NCBI RefSeq assembly: GCF_003399445.1
Contig: NZ_QUQO01000001.1
Location: forward strand, 1,361,001 to 1,425,000
DNA length: 64,000 bases
Source of the DNA: Parvularcula marina
Lineage (GTDB): Bacteria > Pseudomonadota > Alphaproteobacteria > Caulobacterales > Parvularculaceae
Direction of reading: 5' to 3'
Shown piece after piece: positions 55,626 to 64,000 of this stretch (the first letter of the stretch is position 1; each line of letters starts with the position of its first letter). The notes beneath the pieces are model-generated. The model was given only the letters and a program-made list of their open reading frames with translations, was not told the origin of the DNA and ran no database searches. The translations under genes were made by a program, and so were the position numbers.

Positions 55626-57977
55626 TTAGCGAAGGTCGTCCGGGCGGCTGCGCGGAGACAGATTACGCTCCGTATCCGCCCTTCCCCCGCCTGAGGCCGC
55701 ATCCGCCGGTTCGCCGCCAATCCGCTGGGCCGCGCCGAAAAGGAAGCCCTGACCGAAATCGCAGCCGAGCTCGATCAGCATTTCGGCGGTTTCCTCATCC
55801 TCGATCCCTTCGGCCACGACCGGCGCCTTGCTCTTCTCCGCCGCATTCAGCATGGCGCGGACGACAGAGCGCTGTTTCTTCCGTGTCGTGAGGTCTTCGA
55901 GCAGGCTCTTGTCGAGCTTGACGATATCGAAGTGGAATTTGGACAGGCGGCTGAGGGTCGAATAGCCAACCCCGAAATCATCGACCGCGAGACTGGCGCC
56001 GGCATTGCGGATCGCCTTGGCGGCGGCAAGCGCCTTGTTATGGCTTGCCTGGATCTTGCCTTCGGTGAGCTCGACGACGAGCGCGCCGGGCGGCAGGTCA
56101 AAGCGCAGGACAGCAGCCTTGACGATCTCGGCCACGTCTTCTTTCGGCAGGTCGGTCGCTGAGATATTCACCGACACGAATTGCCCGAGGCCGGGTTCGG
56201 CCTTGACCCAGTTGGCAAGTTCCTCCGCCGCCTGATTGATCACGATCCGGGCAAGGTCGGGGCCGCGCCCATCGCGGATCAGGTCATCGACAAAGTCCTG
56301 TGCATCGCGGACCTCACCCCCGGGCAACTCCCAGCGGGCGAGTGCTTCGAAGCCGACGACCTTGCGGTCTTTCAGCCGGACAATGGGCTGGAACCAGGGG
56401 CCGATCTGCCCGGCATCAAGCGCGGCGCTGGCTCCTGCGACAGGTTTAGCGGTCAGCGGGCTGTCATCTTTGGCAAGCGCTGCCGGCGCGGCAACGGCGG
56501 CAAGCCCGGTCGGGCGCTGCGGCGTGGGCTCAGGCTCTGCCCGTTGCGGAGCGGCAGCAGCGAGCGCTTCGGCCTGCATTTCCAGACGTGCAAGGAGCCC
56601 GTCCTGATCGACCTGCCGGCGGCCTTCGAGGCGAATCGTGGCGCCGTCAATCGTCTGTACCCGGATATCGAAACGACCGGTCTGCGGCTCATACCCACCA
56701 AGGATCGCATCATCGAAATCAGGCAGCGAGCGTTCATCGATGAGGTCACGGATGACATCGGGGGTCGCCAACTGGCCTCCGCGGATGCGGAGCATCTCCC
56801 CAAAGCCGCGCCCCATACGCACCTCGCGCTGGGCCATCATGTCCCAGACATATTCGTCATCGCCGATCGGGATCTCGCGCACAGCATAGCCCGGCTGCAC
56901 ATCATGCCCCCATTGGGCGGAGTAGGGCTCGGAACGCTCACCGAAGCGGTCACGCGGCGTGGCTTGATGGTCCTGCTGGTCGCGGGCGACCGGCGCGGGA
57001 ACGGGCGCGGCCATATGGCGAGGCGCCTGCTCGGGTTCCGCATCGATTTCTGGCTCTGGCGGCCGGACGCGGCGGATCGGGGCCTGCTGCTCGCGCTGGG
57101 GCTCGGGTTCGGCGTCAAATGTCGGGGAGACGCGGCGTACCGGGCGCTCCATATCGTCGGGCTCGTCCTCAAGCTCACGTAAGAGCGGGCCATCATGTGC
57201 AGCAGCGGCAGAGGCCGAGGCGACCGTCACGGCAGGAGCGAGCGGCGCAGCGCGCTTGGGCGCCTTCTCCCGCGTCTTGCGGGGCACTGGCGCCATGATT
57301 GTGTGCGCGGTCAGCTGGGCAGCCAATGCGGCAAGCAAGACCCCGCCGGTCAAAAGGAAGATCGGCGTCGAGGCGACAAGCCAGCCCGCGCCCGTCACCC
57401 GCTCTGCCGCGAAAGACATGGCAGGCAAGGACGCCACCGTCAGCAGGAGACCCGGCGCCACGGCAATGGCGCCCTTATCCCCGCGCAGAAATTCGAAAAA
57501 CAGAAACAGGATCGTCAGCGCCGCTGTGCCGCCAATGGCGATCCGCGCGACCGGCCATCCATCAATGAATTGCAGCATGCTGGCCCCGCCCGCCAGCAGC
57601 ATGGCGAAAATTGCCAACAGCATGACAAGCCCGATCAGCGTGTTCTCTCGCGCCAGACGCACTGTCGCGGTGTGAAATAGCAGGACCGAGCAGGCGAACA
57701 GGCAGACGATCAGCACCTGCGTGCCGCTGGAGATAAAATCGAACCGGCCAAAGAGCAGCGCGACCAGAAGGGCGGCCAACGCGACAAAGCTGAAACTGAC
57801 GGCGGCAACGGCCGAACGGCGGAAAAGTGCAAGAATTAGAAGGAGAAACGCGGCTAGCCCCAGCCCGCCAATCGCGGCGGCTTCGACGAGGGCGACTTCC
57901 CGGGGCATGGCCCCGACGGCCCATCTGAGGCGTTCGCTGTATCCGTCGATACCGAATGCCGGAACGAGATCGTTCAT
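55626..57977 (-). CDS. Membrane-anchored EAL-domain c-di-GMP phosphodiesterase
   Basis: The 783-residue product has about seven membrane helices (residues 30-235), a Pro/Glu-rich disordered linker (about 240-340), a PAS-like domain (about 360-470) and a C-terminal EAL domain (about 530-765). The EAL catalytic set is complete: F-E-A-L, N-I-S, V-E-L-T-E, D-D-F-G-V-G-Y, K-L-D, and E-G-I-E with F-G-Q-G-F. It should cut c-di-GMP to pGpG. No GGDEF domain is present, so it is expected to lower c-di-GMP only. The membrane part and PAS are likely sensors. Confidence 0.93.
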   Translation of the reverse strand: MNDLVPAFGIDGYSERLRWAVGAMPREVALVEAAAIGGLGLAAFLLLILALFRRSAVAAVSFSFVALAALLVALLFGRFDFISSGTQVLIVCLFACSVLLFHTATVRLARENTLIGLVMLLAIFAMLLAGGASMLQFIDGWPVARIAIGGTAALTILFLFFEFLRGDKGAIAVAPGLLLTVASLPAMSFAAERVTGAGWLVASTPIFLLTGGVLLAALAAQLTAHTIMAPVPRKTREKAPKRAAPLAPAVTVASASAAAAHDGPLLRELEDEPDDMERPVRRVSPTFDAEPEPQREQQAPIRRVRPPEPEIDAEPEQAPRHMAAPVPAPVARDQQDHQATPRDRFGERSEPYSAQWGHDVQPGYAVREIPIGDDEYVWDMMAQREVRMGRGFGEMLRIRGGQLATPDVIRDLIDERSLPDFDDAILGGYEPQTGRFDIRVQTIDGATIRLEGRRQVDQDGLLARLEMQAEALAAAAPQRAEPEPTPQRPTGLAAVAAPAALAKDDSPLTAKPVAGASAALDAGQIGPWFQPIVRLKDRKVVGFEALARWELPGGEVRDAQDFVDDLIRDGRGPDLARIVINQAAEELANWVKAEPGLGQFVSVNISATDLPKEDVAEIVKAAVLRFDLPPGALVVELTEGKIQASHNKALAAAKAIRNAGASLAVDDFGVGYSTLSRLSKFHFDIVKLDKSLLEDLTTRKKQRSVVRAMLNAAEKSKAPVVAEGIEDEETAEMLIELGCDFGQGFLFGAAQRIGGEPADAASGGGRADTERNLSPRSRPDDLR

Positions 57978-58067
57978 CTAGACTGTAACCCCACCAGATA
58001 CTGCCGCCCGGACTTGATTGTGGCCGACTGAGCGCGTGAGCACAAGGCGCCTTCAGGGGCTGATTGG

Positions 58068-59453
58068 CTATTCTGCAGTGCCAAATCCCGTGCTGATCCG
58101 CTTCTCGAGGCTTTCAAGATCCGCGCCGATGACCTCAAACCGCTCCTCGCGGCTGTAAAGGTCGCGGCAGCCCGGCGGCAGAGACGGCTCCCGGCCCGTC
58201 GCCGTCTTGACCGCATCGGGGAATTTCGCGGGATGCGCCGTTGAGAGCGTGACTAGCGGCCCCTTGAGTCCCTCCACCCTTGCCTGCGCCGCAGCCTCAA
58301 GCCCGACCGCCGTATGCGGATCAACCAGCATGGCGGTCTCTGAGAAGGTCTTGGACATCCGGGCGCTGACCGCCTCTTCGCTGACTCGGAAGGAGAGGAA
58401 ATCCTCTGCCATGCGGGCACGCACCGCATCGGGCAGGGTGAAACTGCCACTCTGCTTGAGCGCCCCCATGAGGCTCGTCACAAGCTCTGCATCGCCGCCG
58501 CTGGCCGCGTGGATCAGGCGCTCGAAATTACTGGAGACCTGAATATCCATTGAGGGCGACTGGGTTTTGACAACGCCTGTCACTTCATAGCGGCCCGTCC
58601 TCAGCGTGCGGTCGAGAATGTCGTTCTCATTCGTCGCAATGATGAGCTGACCGATTGGCGCACCGAGCTGTTTGGCAACAAAGCCTGCAAAGATATCGCC
58701 GAAATTCCCAGTCGGCACACAATAGGAGACGAGCCGCCCCTCCCCGCCAAGCGTCAGCGACGAGGTCACGTAATAGACCGTCTGAGCGACGATCCGCGCC
58801 CAGTTGATTGAATTAACCGCGCCCAGCGAGACCGCCTGCCGGAATGCATCGTGGGCGAACATTTCCTTCACCAGCCGCTGGCAGTCATCGAAACTGCCCT
58901 CAACGGCGAGATTGAGGACGTTTTCCGACTCCACCGTCGTCATGAAACGGCGCTGGACATTCGAGATCGCTTCATTCGGGTGAAGGACGCAGATCGAGAT
59001 ATTCTCACGCCCCGCCATGGCCTCGATCGCCGCCCCGCCCGTATCACCGGAGGTCGCGCAGACAATCGTCATGCGGCGGCCGGCAGCGGCGAGCCGGGAT
59101 GAGAACATCGGCCCCAGCCACTGCATCGCGACATCCTTGAAGGCGAGCGTCGGGCCGTGGAACAGCTCCAGGAGGAAATCCTCCGCCCCCGTCTGAACAA
59201 GCGGCGTGACTGCCGGATGGGCAAAGGAGCGATAGGCATCCTCAAGGTGGAAATCGCCTTCGGGCGAGAAGGGCCGGATCACGACCTCGGCCACCTCGAT
59301 ATAGGGGCGCCCGCGCAGGCCCTCGATCACGGATGGATCGAGCGTCGGGTAGACCTCTGGCACATAAAGGCCGCCATCAGGGGCAAGCCCGGTCAGCAGG
59401 ACATCATCAAAAGAAAGCTGAGGCGCAGCCCCGCGGGTCGAGAGATAGGTCAT
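58068..59453 (-). CDS. thrC: Threonine synthase
   Basis: The 461-residue product is the PLP enzyme converting O-phosphohomoserine to threonine. It begins with Y-L-S-T-R-G, shows G-P-T-L-A-F-K-D (PLP Lys), S-G-D-T-G-G-A-A and P-T-G-N-F-G-D-I, and has the length of the proteobacterial type-1 enzyme. Cytosolic. It lies between the EAL gene and the propeller-protein gene on one strand. Confidence 0.96.
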   Translation of the reverse strand: MTYLSTRGAAPQLSFDDVLLTGLAPDGGLYVPEVYPTLDPSVIEGLRGRPYIEVAEVVIRPFSPEGDFHLEDAYRSFAHPAVTPLVQTGAEDFLLELFHGPTLAFKDVAMQWLGPMFSSRLAAAGRRMTIVCATSGDTGGAAIEAMAGRENISICVLHPNEAISNVQRRFMTTVESENVLNLAVEGSFDDCQRLVKEMFAHDAFRQAVSLGAVNSINWARIVAQTVYYVTSSLTLGGEGRLVSYCVPTGNFGDIFAGFVAKQLGAPIGQLIIATNENDILDRTLRTGRYEVTGVVKTQSPSMDIQVSSNFERLIHAASGGDAELVTSLMGALKQSGSFTLPDAVRARMAEDFLSFRVSEEAVSARMSKTFSETAMLVDPHTAVGLEAAAQARVEGLKGPLVTLSTAHPAKFPDAVKTATGREPSLPPGCRDLYSREERFEVIGADLESLEKRISTGFGTAE

Positions 59454-59475
59454 AACCCCTCACCCCTAGCCGGTG

Positions 59476-60528
59476 TTAGCCGGCTTTGCACATCAGAAAA
59501 CGGTCAGCGGAACGTGAGCCGATCAGGAGCTTGTTGCGTAGGGTCACCGCCGTCGTCGAGGCGGACAGCCGGTCACCCGGCCCCTGGAAGATCGTCTCTA
59601 CCTCACCATCCTCATGTACACGGAGGATCTGGGAGGCGGTCGTCTCCTGTAGCCCTTCGGTATAGGCGCTGAGGCTAAGCGGCTGGGGCACGGCGCCGAC
59701 AAGTACATTGCCGCGCGCGTCAATCGAGACATTGTCGGGGAACGTCCCCAGACGCACCGCATCGGACAGACGGAGCTGGTCCGTATCCGGGTTGCGGTCA
59801 TAGGACAGCAAACGACGTCCCCGCATCTCTGCGAGATAGAGCTTCTCTCCGTCATCACTGAGAGTGATGCCGTTCGGGAAGGCAAGGCCGGAAGCCACGT
59901 CTGACCAGGAATTGCCGTCATAATGCAGGATTTGACCGACCTTCAGCCCGAGGAGAAAGTCGACCTTCCCGCGAATAGAGCGGCGCCCGGACGGTGTGTC
60001 ATTGGTGACGTAAAAGCTGCGCGGACCGGTCGCAACGATGTCATTGGGCGAGATCAGCCGAGGATCAGTGAAGACCTCACGCAGGACGAGGTCGCCTTGC
60101 GCATCAATGTCATAAAGCAGGATCTCCGGCCCGATGAAATTGACGACGAAAAGACGGCGTAGGGTGCGGCCATCCGGCAGGGACGAGGTGAAAAGATCGA
60201 TCCCCATCGGCTGGAAGACGAGCGGCTGGCCGCCCGTCCGGTCACGCCATGACGAAGAATCAAGCGGATTGTCGGTGTCAAAGCGGAGGATCGCGCCGCG
60301 TTCTGCGTCACGGCGGCGGTCAAGGGAGGAGATATAGACGGACGAAGTATCCGGGATCGGCTCAATATCGGCTGCGCCATAAACGCCGACCACGCTTTCA
60401 CAGGCGAGCTCTCCCATCGGTTCGATGGTCTCGAACTGGCGGAAACTAAATCCCACCCATGCCACAGTGAACGCCACCAGAATCGCCGTGAAAGCGATCA
60501 GGACAACAATCGGAAACAGAAATCGCAT
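59476..60528 (-). CDS. Membrane-anchored beta-propeller protein (SMP-30/paraoxonase-like)
   Basis: The 350-residue product has an N-terminal membrane anchor (about residues 5-28) and a six-bladed propeller pattern of the SMP-30/strictosidine synthase/paraoxonase group: P-N-D-I-V, F-P-N-G-I-T-L-S-D-D-G and D-N-V-S-I-D-A-R-G-N. The Asn/Asp residues in these turns fit the calcium-binding lactonase centre. It might be an extracytoplasmic lactonase or arylesterase. It lies 22 bases upstream of thrC on the same strand. Confidence 0.8.
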   Translation of the reverse strand: MRFLFPIVVLIAFTAILVAFTVAWVGFSFRQFETIEPMGELACESVVGVYGAADIEPIPDTSSVYISSLDRRRDAERGAILRFDTDNPLDSSSWRDRTGGQPLVFQPMGIDLFTSSLPDGRTLRRLFVVNFIGPEILLYDIDAQGDLVLREVFTDPRLISPNDIVATGPRSFYVTNDTPSGRRSIRGKVDFLLGLKVGQILHYDGNSWSDVASGLAFPNGITLSDDGEKLYLAEMRGRRLLSYDRNPDTDQLRLSDAVRLGTFPDNVSIDARGNVLVGAVPQPLSLSAYTEGLQETTASQILRVHEDGEVETIFQGPGDRLSASTTAVTLRNKLLIGSRSADRFLMCKAG

Positions 60529-60575
60529 CGTCTGCCCAGGTCGATTACGAGTTGGGAGACAACCCTATCCCAGTC

Positions 60576-60603
60576 TTGAGGACAAGTCCCTAGGAAATAT
60601 ATT
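60576..60603 (+). promoter_or_regulatory. Sigma-70-type promoter candidate for rpmE
   Basis: TTGAGG (60576-60581) and TATATT (60598-60603) are spaced by 16 bases, close to the sigma-70 consensus. They lie about 90 bases before the start of rpmE, in a short AT-rich patch of an otherwise GC-rich spacer. Confidence 0.45.
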
Positions 60604-60693
60604 GGCTCTCGGCACTTTCACGTCTTGCCCTTGGGAAGACTTTTGTGTATCCGCCGCCGCTCCTGAATTTTTGCCAGAACCTGGGCGACCGCC

Positions 60694-60912
60694 ATGAAAA
60701 AAGACATTCATCCCGATTACCACTTCATCACCGTGACGATGACCGACGGCAGCACGTTCCAGACGCGCTCGACCTATGGTGAAGCTGGCGCGAACATCAA
60801 CCTCGACATCGACCCGACCAGCCACCCGGCATGGACCGGCGGCCCGGCACGCATCACCGAAAAAGGCCGCGTGTCGAAGTTCAAATCGAAATTCGGCAAT
60901 TTCGGTCTTTAA
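60694..60912 (+). CDS. rpmE: 50S ribosomal protein L31
   Basis: The 72-residue product is L31: M-K-K-D-I-H-P-D-Y at the start, then T-S-H-P-A-W-T-G and R-V-S-K-F. The Cys residues of the zinc-binding form are missing, so this is the zinc-independent type. It is part of the large ribosomal subunit, bridging to the small one. Its stop overlaps that of the convergent TetR gene by four bases, and its terminator lies within that gene. Confidence 0.95.
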   Translation: MKKDIHPDYHFITVTMTDGSTFQTRSTYGEAGANINLDIDPTSHPAWTGGPARITEKGRVSKFKSKFGNFGL

Positions 60913-61526
60913 CCGAGCGTGTCGGGGTCAAACCCCCGCAAGAATGCCAATTGCATCTGAAAAGCAGCCGCTTCGGGATTCTCGGGCGGCTTTTTTTGTC
61001 CGCTGATGAGCAGGCTCGCATAGCCATGCACAATCGACCAGACCATGTCCCGGAACTGGCGGGCATGGGGATGATCGCCGATATAGCGGTAGGTTTCTTC
61101 AAGCAGGATCTCACCTGCGCGGCCTGATGCGGCGACAAAGGCCGGATCATCGGTCCGCAGCCGGTCGCGGCGGAACATCAGCGAGAAATGCGCTGGGTGC
61201 GTGACGGCAAAGCCGACATAGGCCCCGCCAATCGCTGCGAGGCGCTCGACCGGATCGGTCCGCCCTGCAAGTGCCGCTTCCTGATGAGCGACCTGCCCCT
61301 CAAAGCCGAGGGCGGCAATTGCCGTCAGAACGCCCTTCAGATCGCCGAAATGGTGACCCGGCGCGCCATGGCTGACCCCCGCCCTTGCTGCACACTGGCG
61401 CAAAGTGACGCCTTCGACACCGCGCTCCTTGAGGAGCGACAACGCCGCCTCAATAACGGCATTGCGAAGATCCCCATGATGGTAGGGGCGGCTGGAGGTT
61501 GTTCTTGGCTGGTCGACTGATTCCAT
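60909..61526 (-). CDS. TetR-family transcriptional regulator with WHG-type C-terminal domain
   Basis: The 205-residue product has a TetR DNA-binding domain (about residues 15-62) with [10 protein letters not shown] and [21 protein letters not shown]. The C-terminal part ([25 protein letters not shown]) is of the WHG kind. It is divergent from the ABA4-like gene with a palindrome between. Its last 30 codons contain the rpmE terminator. Confidence 0.9.
   Translation of the reverse strand: MESVDQPRTTSSRPYHHGDLRNAVIEAALSLLKERGVEGVTLRQCAARAGVSHGAPGHHFGDLKGVLTAIAALGFEGQVAHQEAALAGRTDPVERLAAIGGAYVGFAVTHPAHFSLMFRRDRLRTDDPAFVAASGRAGEILLEETYRYIGDHPHARQFRDMVWSIVHGYASLLISGQKKPPENPEAAAFQMQLAFLRGFDPDTLG
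60966..60997 (+). terminator. rpmE terminator inside the convergent TetR gene
   Basis: AGCCGC (60966-60971) pairs with GCGGCT (60986-60991), followed by seven T residues (60991-60997). It lies 54 bases after the rpmE stop and inside the coding sequence of the convergent TetR gene, whose codons here encode Lys, Pro and Ala-rich sequence. Confidence 0.75.
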
Positions 61527-61548
61527 GAGACGATTGTGGCCGGTAAAG

Positions 61549-61561
61549 TAGACTGCGTCTA
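61549..61561. promoter_or_regulatory. Operator-like palindrome TAGAC-N3-GTCTA
   Basis: TAGACTGCGTCTA is a 13-base perfect palindrome in the 62-base divergent spacer between the TetR gene and the ABA4-like gene. Its position fits a repressor site for both. Only one copy is seen. Confidence 0.5.
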
Positions 61562-61588
61562 GATCATGGGTACCGGGAGGCCATTCCT

Positions 61589-62026
61589 ATGACACCTGAT
61601 CTCTTGTTCTCAATAGGTAATATGGGAGTCCTTGCAGGATGGTTGCCACTTGCGTTCCTGCCCTTCTGGCGTGGGACGCAAATCATAGCTGCCGTCCTGA
61701 TCCCGCTCCTGCTTGCCGTTGCCTATGTCACCCTGCTTTTCGTGCCACTGGGCGAGCCGTCAACCGCGCCGCTCGATTTCACCTCGCTTGCGGGCGTGAA
61801 AGCGATGTTCGCCAATGATCAGGTCATGCTTGTCGGCTGGTTTCACTATCTCGCCTTCGATTTGTTCGTCGGGGCGTGGGAAGTGCGCGATTCGCGGACG
61901 CACGGCATTCCGCACCTGCTCGTTGTCCCCTGCCTAATCCTGACCTTCATGTTCGGCCCGGCTGGCTTTCTTCTCTACATGATCATCCGCACCATCAGGC
62001 TAAGATCGGTCGCACTAGGCAATTAA
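61589..62026 (+). CDS. ABA4-like (DUF4281) membrane protein
   Basis: The 145-residue product has four hydrophobic helices and the ABA4-like pattern: H-Y-L-A-F-D-L-F-V-G-A-W-E-V-R-D-S and P-H-L-L-V-V-P-C-L-I-L-T-F-M-F-G-P-A-G. In plants ABA4 is needed for neoxanthin formation; the bacterial role is unknown. It may be controlled by the divergent TetR regulator. The esterase gene follows on the same strand. Confidence 0.85.
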   Translation: MTPDLLFSIGNMGVLAGWLPLAFLPFWRGTQIIAAVLIPLLLAVAYVTLLFVPLGEPSTAPLDFTSLAGVKAMFANDQVMLVGWFHYLAFDLFVGAWEVRDSRTHGIPHLLVVPCLILTFMFGPAGFLLYMIIRTIRLRSVALGN

Positions 62027-62051
62027 GACTGGCAGACGGGGAAGCTCACTC

Positions 62052-62921
62052 ATGAAACGGCTCGGATCGGCACTCCTGCTCCTCCTTCTCGCGGCATGCG
62101 CAAGCCTCCCTTCGTCCTCACCGGCCCGGATCGAAATATTCGAGCTGACCGATACGACCTTTGAGCGGACACGAAATATCCGCGTCTGGCTGCCCGAAGG
62201 TTATGACGAAGCCGAAGGCCCCTTTCCTGTCTTCTACATGTTCGACGGCCAGAACCTCTTTGATGCGACGCTGTCGGAATACTCCAGCGCCGAATGGGAA
62301 GCGGATGAGACGGCTGCCCGCCTGATCGGTGAAGGGAAGATCGCGCCCATCATCATTGTCGGCATTGATAATGCTGGCATCCACCGTTCCGCAGAATATC
62401 TCCCCTTTGGCGAGCCCATGGTAGGGCTTGCAGATGATGAGGCGATGGGAACGGCGCTCGACCAGTTCTTCCGCCAAAATATCTTCCCACTGATCGAGGG
62501 GAAATATAAAGCGTCTACGGAGGACCGTGCACTGGGCGGCTCTTCTTTTGGCGGGATTGCGACCCTGACGGTGGCGATGGATGACCCGTCGCTTTTCTCC
62601 CGGCTGCTGGTAGAAAGCCCGTCGCTCTGGATTTCTGAGTTCCGGGTCATGGAGAAGATCAAAGAGAGCAGTCCGGAGATCTGGCCCGCGCGGATTTACA
62701 CCGCGATGGGCACCCGCGAGATCACCGGCACCTGCCCCGCCGCACCACAAGAACGCGACGACCAGCTTGTCACCCTGCATCTGCAGATGACGGACTATCT
62801 GCGCGGCAAGGGACTTGGTGAGGACCGGCTACTCGCCGTCATTGACGAATGCGCCATTCATTCTGAGGTCGCCTGGGCGAAGCGTTTCCCGCAGGCGTTC
62901 GAATTCCTCTACGCAGAATAA
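62052..62921 (+). CDS. Esterase D/enterochelin-esterase-like lipoprotein hydrolase
   Basis: The 289-residue product has a signal with lipobox L-A-A-C (Cys near residue 16) and a putative-esterase domain: R-V-W-L-P-E-G-Y, V-F-Y-M-F-D-G-Q-N-L-F, G-G-S-S-F-G-G with the nucleophile Ser, and E-C-A-I-H-S-E-V-A-W with the catalytic His. It would act at the cell envelope on an acyl or siderophore-like ester. It follows the ABA4-like gene by 25 bases and is probably on its transcript. Confidence 0.85.
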   Translation: MKRLGSALLLLLLAACASLPSSSPARIEIFELTDTTFERTRNIRVWLPEGYDEAEGPFPVFYMFDGQNLFDATLSEYSSAEWEADETAARLIGEGKIAPIIIVGIDNAGIHRSAEYLPFGEPMVGLADDEAMGTALDQFFRQNIFPLIEGKYKASTEDRALGGSSFGGIATLTVAMDDPSLFSRLLVESPSLWISEFRVMEKIKESSPEIWPARIYTAMGTREITGTCPAAPQERDDQLVTLHLQMTDYLRGKGLGEDRLLAVIDECAIHSEVAWAKRFPQAFEFLYAE

Positions 62922-62937
62922 GGCCACGGCCTCTATA

Positions 62938-64000
62938 TCATTCCGGTTCCGGCCAGCCCCCGACCTCTTCCATGGCTTCATCCATCAGGCCGATAAGATG
63001 ATCGATCGTCTTCTGGGGCAGGTCCTGTTCTTTTAGCCCGGCGATATATTCGTCTCTTGTCTGAATTTTTGGGTTCGCTGCTGCTCGCTGGGTCTCGTCA
63101 TCGCCGTATTTGCCGACATTCATACCGTAGCTCATCAGAATTCGGCGCTTGTCCTCTGCGGCTTCCTGTTCGTCAAATAGCTGCAGATAAGCCTCTTCCT
63201 GATCCATCTTATTCTGCTCACGAACAAATCGCTTCAGATCTTCCCTCATCATATCGACATCAGCCTCAAGCGCGTCTCGTTCTTTTTTCCTGATGTCATA
63301 GTCCATAGAGGCAGCGGCCTGCCAATGGCACTGCATGTATTTGACCTTGCAGACAGACTGGCAGACGGCGGAATAGGTCTCGAGCGGCTCGCAGCCGCAT
63401 TCGCAGCTTGGAAAGGCGCCCAGCGTTCCGCCGGAACCCGCCGGCGTTTTTTGCGTCTTCAGATCGGACACATCGCCATTTCCCACGCCCGGAAACGCCT
63501 GCGCGAGATCCTGCATCCCGGAATCCACAGATGTCGGCGCATAATCAGCAAACTGAGGGTCACCCTCCCATGGCGCCGCGATGACGAACCGGCCACTGAT
63601 CGTCCGATGGATCGGCAAGGTTGGATCAACATCTTCCTCTGTAAATTCAACACGGCTCAAATCCGTTAGGTTTGCGGAGAATGACCCGTGCATGACGTAA
63701 GGGGTGAATTCGTCAATCGTCACCTTGCCAGATTGTCGGAAGGCCCGGCCCCGGCCGATTTGGGAATCCTGTGGACCTAGGGCCTGATAATTCCCGCTCC
63801 CCTTGCCGCCATTGACAACAATTGCCGCATTATCGAACGAGCCGGTGAAGCCGTATTCGATCAGCGGCATGGTGATGCCCACGGACGAACCTTCAGAATC
63901 CTTGTCTTCTTGCATGGCGGCTTTCCAGTCGCGATCCGTTCGGAAGGCGCCATTATCCGCAATCGCCGTAAACTGGCTCATCACCTGACCGAGCCCGCCG
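62938..64000 (-). CDS. Cys-cluster and coiled-coil hypothetical protein, 5' end beyond the window
   Basis: At least 354 codons are open, from the edge of the window to 62938; an in-frame ATG lies at 63981, but the frame continues without a stop to 64000 and no ribosome site precedes it, so the start is probably outside. The first 180 residues are beta-like and share the late pattern of the lipoproteins at 57 and 20137 (a G-S-F-S-A-N segment, then I-S-G-R-F-V-I). Then comes a Cys cluster, C-E-C-G-C-E followed by C-Q-S-V-C and C (six Cys in 26 residues), and a charged coiled coil of about 70 residues. A low-GC gene; function unknown. Confidence 0.7.
   Translation of the reverse strand, partial: GGLGQVMSQFTAIADNGAFRTDRDWKAAMQEDKDSEGSSVGITMPLIEYGFTGSFDNAAIVVNGGKGSGNYQALGPQDSQIGRGRAFRQSGKVTIDEFTPYVMHGSFSANLTDLSRVEFTEEDVDPTLPIHRTISGRFVIAAPWEGDPQFADYAPTSVDSGMQDLAQAFPGVGNGDVSDLKTQKTPAGSGGTLGAFPSCECGCEPLETYSAVCQSVCKVKYMQCHWQAAASMDYDIRKKERDALEADVDMMREDLKRFVREQNKMDQEEAYLQLFDEQEAAEDKRRILMSYGMNVGKYGDDETQRAAANPKIQTRDEYIAGLKEQDLPQKTIDHLIGLMDEAMEEVGGWPEPE

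Overview
The window looks like the chromosome of an alphaproteobacterium. It is mostly GC-rich, densely packed, and carries household genes of that group: thiC behind a TPP riboswitch, ettA, gcvT/gcvH/gcvPA/gcvPB behind a tandem glycine riboswitch, pmbA followed by an inositol-monophosphatase-family gene and a DUF4170 gene, the algH/yqgE family, thrC and rpmE. Many predicted lipoproteins, a carotenoid oxygenase, an AbgT transporter, an MHYT hybrid kinase and an EAL protein suggest a free-living aquatic heterotroph. The genus cannot be fixed from sequence reading alone. I see no rRNA, tRNA, CRISPR array, transposase or phage structural gene.

Layout. 1-1.3 kb: a terminator, a lipoprotein and a repeat-bearing spacer. 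1.3-2.85 kb: an AT-rich patch with a small winged-helix-like ORF and a dGTPase-type HD hydrolase whose open frame has no ATG, GTG or TTG start. 2.9-5.2 kb: TPP riboswitch, DUF1801 gene and thiC. 5.3-7.1 kb: a TetR regulator facing a quinone-reductase/DUF1772 operon across three matching operators. 7.1-20.7 kb: secreted proteins and lipoproteins, glutaminase plus L-2-hydroxyglutarate oxidase, an MscS channel, a frameshifted CPBP protease behind a DUF418 gene, an EF-hand protein, and a small exported protein preceded by a cluster of palindromes. 20.9-31.2 kb: ettA, membrane proteins of DUF families, free-methionine-sulfoxide reductase with an FAH hydrolase, a Sel1 protein, a LytTR regulator, a DUF2141/carotenoid oxygenase pair and a cation/proton antiporter. 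31.2-45.7 kb: GABA aminotransferase, an M20 peptidase with a 2OG oxygenase, AbgT, the hybrid kinase, two beta-lactamase-fold hydrolases, MoxR and AraC. 45.7-51.5 kb: the seven-gene glycine-cleavage operon. 51.6-64 kb: pmbA, phosphatase, DUF4170, peroxiredoxin, AlgH, EAL protein, thrC, a beta-propeller protein, rpmE, a second TetR facing an ABA4-like gene, an esterase, and a Cys-cluster protein running off the right edge.

How genes may work together. Thiamine synthesis and glycine cleavage are each under their own riboswitch, and both operons carry extra genes. In the thiamine operon the extra gene is a DUF1801 (frataxin-like fold) gene translationally coupled to the Fe-S enzyme ThiC. In the glycine operon the extras are a glycine-rich membrane protein, a lipoprotein and a VOC protein. 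Glutaminase and the L-2-hydroxyglutarate oxidase both feed glutamate/2-oxoglutarate metabolism. Two TetR genes each face a likely target across palindromic operators.

The items most worth a second look are the DUF1801-thiC coupling, the start-less dGTPase, the gcv operon insertions, the palindrome clusters at 5.9, 18.3 and 41.6 kb, competing hairpins at 54.3 kb, and a scattered family of related lipoproteins.
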